Origin: Sulfopaludibacter sp035606355
GTDB lineage: Bacteria > Acidobacteriota > Terriglobia > Bryobacterales > Bryobacteraceae
DNA length: 38,014 nt
Assembly: GCA_035606355.1 (NCBI GenBank)
Contig: DATNFO010000006.1
Location: 1 to 38,014, forward strand
Direction: 5' to 3'
This document shows positions 33,040-38,014 of the stretch, piece after piece (positions within the stretch are counted from its first letter, which is position 1; each line of letters starts with the position of its first letter). The notes beneath the pieces are model-generated. The model was not told the origin of the DNA. It saw only the letters and a list, made by a program, of their open reading frames with translations, and made no database searches. A program made the translations under genes and the position numbers.

Positions 33040-34635
33040 ATGCGGATCGCCGTTCTTGGTTTTCTCTTCGCCGCCGGAGCAGTGCTGGCGCAGCCTTCAC
33101 TTTCCCCTGAAAAGGAAGCCGCGCTGAAAGCGGATCTCACCGGCTCCGTCGACGCCATGAAGAAACAGGCGCAGGTGATGGTGGACAGCGTCTTCAGTTT
33201 CGGCGAGCTCGGCTTTCAGGAGGTCGAGACCAGCAAGTACCTCACGGGCGTCCTCGAAAAAGAAGGGTTCCACATTCAGCGAGGCTTTGCCGGCATACCC
33301 ACCGCCTGGGTGGCATCTTGGGGCGAAGGCAAGCCGGTAATCTCTCTCGGCTCCGATATTGACGATATCCCGCAGGCCTCGCAGAAGCCCGGCGTGGCGT
33401 ATCACGATCCCATGATCGAAGGCGCCCCCGGACATGGTGAAGGCCACAACTCCGGCGTGCCGCTGAACATTGTCGCCGCCCTCGCCGTGAAGAAGGTGAT
33501 GGAGCGCGAGCACCTCAAGGGCACCATTCGGCTATGGCCGGGAGTCGCCGAAGAATTGGTCGGCACTAAAGCCTGGTACGTCCACGAAGGCATGTTCAAG
33601 GATGTCGATGTCGTGCTGTTCTGCCACGTGGGCAACAACCTTTCCGTGAGTTGGGGCCCCGAGCTCAACCAGAACGGTCTCGTCTCCGTGGAATACCGGT
33701 TCAAAGGCGAAAGCGCACATGCGGCAGCGGCCCCCTGGCGCGGGAAGAGCGCTCTCGACGCCGTGGAACTCATGGACGTGGGTTGGAACTTCCGCCGTGA
33801 ACACCTGCGTCTCGCGCAACGCTCTCACTACGTGATCAGCAACGGCGGCGATCAGCCCAACGTCGTCCCTCCCGACGCGAGCGTCTGGTATTACTTCCGC
33901 GAGGCAGATTACGACCACATCATGGACATGTGGCGCATCGGCGACAACATGGCCAAAGGCGCCACCCTCATGACCGACACCACCTTCACCTCGCGCCTGC
34001 TCGGCAGCGCGTGGCCCGGCCACTTCAACCGGCCGATCGCCGAGGCCATGTACGAAAACATTAAGAAAGTGGGGCTGCCGCAGTGGAGCGATGACGATCA
34101 GGCGCTCGCCAAAGGCCTGCAGAAGGAATTAAAGGTGCCCATCAACGGACTCAGCACCACCATCCAACCCATGCGCCAGCCGCGCGTGCAGGGCGGCGAA
34201 AACGGGCCGAACATGCCTACCGGCGGCGGCAGCGACGACATCGGCGACGTATCCTGGGTGGTCCCGACAATCACCCTGCATTACCCCTCGAACATTCCCG
34301 GCGGCCCGGGACACAACTGGGCAAACGGCGTTTCTATGGCGACACCCATTGCGCATAAAGGAGTCATTGCGGGAGCCAAGGTGCAGGCCTTGACGATGCT
34401 GGATATCCTGCTGCACCCGGACTTAGTGTCGAAGGCTTGGGACTACTTCAATAACGTTCAGACCAAAACCATGAAGTACAAAAGCTTTCTGCGGCCGGAA
34501 GACAAGCCCGCGATCTGGCTCAACACCAAGATCATGGAACAGTACCGGCCGCAGATGAAGCAGTTTTACTACGACCCCTCGAAATATGATTCGTATCTCG
34601 AGCAGTTACACATTAAGTACCCGACCGTTCGCTAG
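33040..34635 (+). CDS. Exported M20 peptidase/amidohydrolase (AbgB-like)
   Basis: A 531-residue metal-dependent hydrolase resembling aminobenzoyl-glutamate utilisation protein B. A signal peptide (MRIAVLGFLFAAGAVLAQ) indicates export. Key motifs are SFGELGFQEVETSKYL, LGSDIDDIPQASQKPG, PGHGEGHNSGVPLNI (metal site), GVAEELVGTKAWYV (Glu base) and VLFCHVG; the dimerisation domain begins near SVEYRFKGESAHAAA. The C-terminal GPGHNWANGVSMATP carries a further His. Likely substrates are N-acyl amino acids or amide-linked glutamates, not provable here. ATG 33040 is chosen; 33031 is only one base from the -10. It overlaps the convergent gene by four bases (CTAG). Confidence 0.9.
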   Translation: MRIAVLGFLFAAGAVLAQPSLSPEKEAALKADLTGSVDAMKKQAQVMVDSVFSFGELGFQEVETSKYLTGVLEKEGFHIQRGFAGIPTAWVASWGEGKPVISLGSDIDDIPQASQKPGVAYHDPMIEGAPGHGEGHNSGVPLNIVAALAVKKVMEREHLKGTIRLWPGVAEELVGTKAWYVHEGMFKDVDVVLFCHVGNNLSVSWGPELNQNGLVSVEYRFKGESAHAAAAPWRGKSALDAVELMDVGWNFRREHLRLAQRSHYVISNGGDQPNVVPPDASVWYYFREADYDHIMDMWRIGDNMAKGATLMTDTTFTSRLLGSAWPGHFNRPIAEAMYENIKKVGLPQWSDDDQALAKGLQKELKVPINGLSTTIQPMRQPRVQGGENGPNMPTGGGSDDIGDVSWVVPTITLHYPSNIPGGPGHNWANGVSMATPIAHKGVIAGAKVQALTMLDILLHPDLVSKAWDYFNNVQTKTMKYKSFLRPEDKPAIWLNTKIMEQYRPQMKQFYYDPSKYDSYLEQLHIKYPTVR

Positions 34636-35183
34636 CGATACCAGTCGCCGTCGCGGTGGTAATGATAGTGATCCCGCTCGTAACCGGGGTCGCCCCAACC
34701 CACCACATGCAGCGGCGCTTGCAGTTGGAACGTAACCATCGCCTCGGCAGGCACGCGGATTTCGTTGCCGTGCGTAACCACCTGTACGTTTCCGCCGCTT
34801 ACCGCGCCTACAATGCTGCCCAGTAAGCCGCCGCCGTTTTGGTAATCGTTGCGGTGGGCATTGAATTCAGGACCCGCCGTATCCATCGCATACCGCCGCC
34901 CATTCACCGTCACGGATTCAATGTCCAGGGACATTTCGTGATCCCCCGACCGGCGCACGATCATTTCTACATTCGCGCCGCGCGGAATCGCCACGTCACC
35001 GTCACGCGCCATCACATCGCGAGCGATGCGGCCCTGATAGATTCGTCCCTGATCCCATTGATGAATCTCGATCGGCTGATCGGTCCGAACTTGAATCTGC
35101 GTCCCCGAAGGCACCGTATCCGCCATGGCGCAAAGTTGCACTCCGAAGAAGATTGCCGGTGCCGCCCATATGAGTTTTCGCAT
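34632..35183 (-). CDS. Small exported protein, beta-rich
   Basis: A 183-residue protein with a signal peptide (MRKLIWAAPAIFFGVQLCAMA). It has TVPSGTQIQVRTDQPIEI, GDVAIPRGANVEMIVR, SLDIESVTVNGRRYAMDT, a glycine-rich LLGSIVGAVSGGNV, and a His/Tyr-rich C-terminus (GYERDHYHYHRDGDWYR). I recall similar acidobacterial proteins of unknown function; a metal-binding role for the tail is possible. AGGAGGT lies five bases before ATG 35183, the strongest ribosome binding site in the window. It diverges from comEC. No enzyme motif. Confidence 0.75.
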   Translation of the reverse strand: MRKLIWAAPAIFFGVQLCAMADTVPSGTQIQVRTDQPIEIHQWDQGRIYQGRIARDVMARDGDVAIPRGANVEMIVRRSGDHEMSLDIESVTVNGRRYAMDTAGPEFNAHRNDYQNGGGLLGSIVGAVSGGNVQVVTHGNEIRVPAEAMVTFQLQAPLHVVGWGDPGYERDHYHYHRDGDWYR

Positions 35184-35276
35184 ATTGAACCTCCTACACG
35201 GGTAGCAAGCAATACCTTTGCCAATGCTTAATATGCAACCACACCGCTGGATACCGCCTGCTACAATCGCGTTTCC

Positions 35277-37778
35277 GTGCAGGACCCGCTCGTAGGGCCC
35301 CTGGCTGCTATCGCCGCGGGTATCCTGGTCTCCCGTTTCGTACCGTTTCACACTTCCGAACTGCTCGTTTCCGGCGCCGCCCTTGTGCTTCTCAGCGCAA
35401 TTGTCGGCTGGCGTGCCTCGCACCGGCTATCCTGGGCCGCCGCTCTGCTGGCAGTCTTCTGTGGCGGCGCACTCACCAACATTCAGCACACGCCGGGACC
35501 GTCGCCGGAGCTGGATGCCGAAGGCCGCGAGATCGTGATCCTCGCCGGCTGCGTCGTGGAACCCGCCGCCGTTTCCGGCGAGCGCGAGCGCTTTCTCCTG
35601 GAACTCGACCGTCACGCGCGTGCACAAGTGACGCTCTACACCAAGCCCGGCGAATCGCTCCCCGCCTTGCGTTACGGCGAAAATATAGAGCTCGATGCGC
35701 GCGTTCGCAAGCCGCGCAATTACGGCAATCCCGGAGCCTTCGACTACGCTCACTATCTGGCGCGCCAGGACATCTATTGGACCGCGTCCGGCAACGCCGC
35801 TACCCTTCGCGTGCTGCCGGGCGAATGCGGTGACCGTTTCCACCGCTTCGTGATGGACCTCCGCGCCGGCGCCCTCGCGCGAATCGAGCGCGTCTGGAGC
35901 GGCAGTCCGTATAACATCGCGCTCATGCAGGCCATCCTCTTCGGCCAGCAATACCAAATGCAGCGCGTGTGGACGGAAGCCTACCGCAACACCGGCACAT
36001 TTCACGCGCTGGTCATCTCCGGCACTCACGTCGCCATCCTCGCCGCGTTTTTTCTATTCCTGCTGCGCATCTGTTTCGTGCCGGACAACATTGCGCGTCT
36101 GCTCACCGTCGCCGCCGCATGGCTCTACGCGCTTGTCAGCGGCTGGGGATCGCCCTGCGTCCGATCCGCCGCCGGACTCACGCTGTTCATGATCGCGAGT
36201 TACTTTTACCGCGATCGCCGCCCGCTCAACCTTCTCGCCGCCGTCGCCATCGGGTTCCTGGTTCTCGATCCCGGCCAGCTTTTTGAATCGAGCTTTCAAC
36301 TCACCTTTCTCGCGGTCGCCTTCCTCTGCGTCTTCGCGACTCCGTTGATCCGCGCGACCACCGGGCCGCTTGCTCGCGGACTTTCCGACCTGCGCGATAC
36401 GCACCACGACCTCCGCCTGCCTGCACGCGTCGCGCAGTTCCGCATCGAAATGCGCCTGCTCGTGGAAACTCTTCGCGCGTGTCTCCGCTTTCCGGGCTGG
36501 CTCGCGACGCTCGCGGTGACAACGCCGGCGCGCCTCGGGTTCTTCGTGTTCGAAATGACCGCGGTATCCGGCATCATTCAGGCGGGCTTGGCGCTGCCCA
36601 TGATCGTCTACTTCCACCGCGTCGGACTTTCCGGGCTTTCCGCCAACGCGTTCATCGTCCCTGTGATGGGCGTGGCCACCCCGGTCGGCTTCCTCGCGCT
36701 GCTGACGGGATGGACGTGGCTCGCCAGAATCGGCGGCGGCCTTCTCTGGCTTTCGCAATCGATCGCGGAGTGGCACGCGAGGATCGAACCGAACTGGCGA
36801 ATTCCCACACCGCCCGTATGGGTCGCAGTGGCGTTCGGTGGGGCGCTGATCTTCGCCGCTTTTGCGCGCGGCCGCTGGTGGCGCGCCGCGTCTGCTCTCG
36901 CCGTCGCCGCCACGCTCGCAGTGCTCCTGTGGCACCCTTTCGCGCCGCAATTCCATCGCGGCCAACTGGAAATGACCGTCATCGACGTTGGCCAGGGTGA
37001 CAGTATTCTGGTCGTCTTCCCGGACGGCAAGCGGCTGCTCGTCGATGGCGGCGGCATTCCCGCGTTCGGCCGGCTGAGCAAACCGCAGCTCGATATCGGC
37101 GAGGACGTCGTAGCTCCCTACTTGTGGAATCGCTCGATTCGCAGCGTGGACGTCATTGCGTTGTCACACGCGCACGAGGACCACGTCGGCGGCCTTCCCG
37201 CACTCACCAGCGATTTTCATCCCGCCCAGCTCTGGACCGGAGCAACACCGCAGGCGCCCGAATGGGACCGTCTCCGCGATGCCGCTCAGCGCGCCGGCAC
37301 ACGGATACTGCCGCTGCAAGGCCCGCAGAGTTTCTCATTCGGAGGCGCTGAAATCGAAGTGCTCGCGCCGCTCGCGGACTACGTTCCGGCCGACACGCCG
37401 AAGAACAACGATTCCCTGGTTCTGCGCGTCCGCTACGGTAGGCACTCGTTCCTGTTGAGCGGCGACATTGAAAAGCAGATCGAGCGGCGCATGCTGGAGG
37501 AAAATGAGGTTCAGCCGACGGACGTTCTCAAGGTCGCGCACCACGGCAGCCACACTTCCAGCACGGACGAATTTCTATCGGCCGTGAATCCCGTCTTCGC
37601 CATCATCTCCGCGGGCTACGATAACAGCTACGGCCATCCGCATCGCGATATTCTGGAGCGCCTGGAGGATCACCACGCCACGATCTTCCGAACCGACCAC
37701 GACGGACTAATCACCATCCGCACTGACGGCCGCCGCTTCTACACGGAAACGTTCGCAACGGAGTACTTGATGCGTTGA
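35277..37778 (+). CDS. comEC: ComEC/Rec2 DNA-uptake channel
   Basis: An 833-residue protein with all three ComEC parts. The N-terminal region has helices and a DUF4131-like domain (RKPRNYGNPGAFDYAHYLARQDIYW is the typical start of it, shown here by NPGAFDYAHYLARQ). The Competence domain follows (FHALVISGTHVAILAAFFLF, and SGWGSPCVRSAAGL). The C-terminal metallo-beta-lactamase domain has VIDVGQGDSILV, SHAHEDHVGGL (from Ser630; His631, His633, Asp635, His636), FLLSGDIEK and VAHHGSHTSS. The nuclease-like site is complete. It should import single-stranded DNA during natural transformation. GTG 35277 is the start, with TACAAT nine bases upstream and no ribosome binding site. No other com genes are in the window. 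Confidence 0.93.
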   Translation: MQDPLVGPLAAIAAGILVSRFVPFHTSELLVSGAALVLLSAIVGWRASHRLSWAAALLAVFCGGALTNIQHTPGPSPELDAEGREIVILAGCVVEPAAVSGERERFLLELDRHARAQVTLYTKPGESLPALRYGENIELDARVRKPRNYGNPGAFDYAHYLARQDIYWTASGNAATLRVLPGECGDRFHRFVMDLRAGALARIERVWSGSPYNIALMQAILFGQQYQMQRVWTEAYRNTGTFHALVISGTHVAILAAFFLFLLRICFVPDNIARLLTVAAAWLYALVSGWGSPCVRSAAGLTLFMIASYFYRDRRPLNLLAAVAIGFLVLDPGQLFESSFQLTFLAVAFLCVFATPLIRATTGPLARGLSDLRDTHHDLRLPARVAQFRIEMRLLVETLRACLRFPGWLATLAVTTPARLGFFVFEMTAVSGIIQAGLALPMIVYFHRVGLSGLSANAFIVPVMGVATPVGFLALLTGWTWLARIGGGLLWLSQSIAEWHARIEPNWRIPTPPVWVAVAFGGALIFAAFARGRWWRAASALAVAATLAVLLWHPFAPQFHRGQLEMTVIDVGQGDSILVVFPDGKRLLVDGGGIPAFGRLSKPQLDIGEDVVAPYLWNRSIRSVDVIALSHAHEDHVGGLPALTSDFHPAQLWTGATPQAPEWDRLRDAAQRAGTRILPLQGPQSFSFGGAEIEVLAPLADYVPADTPKNNDSLVLRVRYGRHSFLLSGDIEKQIERRMLEENEVQPTDVLKVAHHGSHTSSTDEFLSAVNPVFAIISAGYDNSYGHPHRDILERLEDHHATIFRTDHDGLITIRTDGRRFYTETFATEYLMR

Positions 37779-37793
37779 AACGTACTCGCATTG

Positions 37794-37894
37794 CCGGCAC
37801 CTTTTACCGCTCCCTCACGGGGTTGTGAAAAAATATCGAATTGCTCTTATGCCGACTTCAAAACGCCTCGGATCCCGGCACCTTTTACCGCTCC
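37794..37894. repeat. Pair of 20-base direct repeats
   Basis: CCGGCACCTTTTACCGCTCC occurs at 37794-37813 and again at 37875-37894, identical in all 20 bases. They lie between comEC and the transposase tail, 61 bases apart. One copy may be the end of the insertion element to the right; the other could be the end of an older copy. The intervening DNA is AT-rich (AAAAAATATCGAATTGC). No hairpin links them. Confidence 0.6.
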
Positions 37895-37902
37895 GTTGAA
37901 AG

Positions 37903-38014
37903 TCACAATGGGAGTGCTGCGTCCGTAGCGGGTTTGATATTGACGGTGTAACCGAGAATTCGCAGTTCCCGGGCGATTTTCTGAGCACGGCGTTTGGCTG
38001 CTTGCGGAGTTGTG
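37903..38014 (-). CDS. Probable transposase, C-terminal tail only
   Basis: A minus-strand frame enters from beyond the window end and stops at 37905-37903 (TGA), leaving 36 residues. The helix AAKRRAQKIARELRILGY followed by TVNIKPATDAALPL resembles C-termini of transposases that carry a RRAQKLARxLRxLGY-type helix. The nearby 20-base direct repeats support an insertion element. The family cannot be fixed from this fragment. Confidence 0.5.
   Translation of the reverse strand, partial: TTPQAAKRRAQKIARELRILGYTVNIKPATDAALPL

Overview
The window is high-GC, gene-dense bacterial DNA. It most resembles an acidobacterium of the Solibacter/Bryobacter type. That is an inference from gene content: an ECF sigma factor of the TIGR02999 type fused by overlap to a membrane Ser/Thr kinase, a beta-propeller hybrid histidine kinase, several secreted amidohydrolases and an M20 peptidase, and small acidobacterial-style hypothetical proteins. 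No rRNA, intact tRNA or CRISPR array was found.

Layout. (1) 1-1396 looks accessory and less GC-rich: a cut-off unknown gene, a divergent DUF2513 gene, a small unknown gene, and a 5' tRNA fragment inside a roughly 410-base stretch without an intact gene. (2) 1397-9040 is a plus-strand signalling block: hybrid sensor kinase, ECF sigma factor, Ser/Thr kinase and an alpha/beta hydrolase, the last three with overlapping stop/start codons. (3) 9017-13337 is a minus-strand operon: acpS, a TPR-like secreted protein, an ABC ATPase, and an ABC-2 permease fused in frame to an amidohydrolase. (4) 13518-15866 is a cobalt/nickel ECF importer, cbiM(N)-cbiQ-cbiO, preceded by a cluster of three perfect hairpins. 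(5) 15877-16711 holds a small basic protein and dtd. (6) 16775-20813 is a minus-strand operon of three secreted amidohydrolase paralogues. Only the middle one keeps the metal-binding HxH. (7) 20915-22557 is purM-purN, divergent from the amidohydrolases across a short region with an inverted repeat. (8) 22554-29342 holds a small hypothetical gene, a membrane spermidine-synthase-like protein, an esterase-fold protein lacking its nucleophile, rpiB and a gamma-glutamyltransferase. (9) 29395-35183 holds a large secreted protein coupled to a zinc-ribbon protein, a thioesterase-like protein, an exported M20/AbgB-like hydrolase and a small exported protein. (10) 35277-37778 is comEC. The window ends in repeats and the C-terminal tail of a probable transposase.

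How it fits together. Much of the content points to peptide or amide turnover at the cell surface: three exported amidohydrolases, the permease-linked amidohydrolase, a gamma-glutamyltransferase and an M20 hydrolase. Around these sit housekeeping genes for purine synthesis, acyl-carrier-protein activation, D-aminoacyl-tRNA editing, pentose phosphate interconversion and DNA uptake. A recurring feature is a -10-like hexamer only 4-10 bases before the start codon with no clear ribosome binding site, which suggests that many transcripts here are leaderless. The most unusual items are the permease-amidohydrolase fusion and the amidohydrolase trio with two probable pseudoenzymes. Neither is proven to be a new system from sequence alone.
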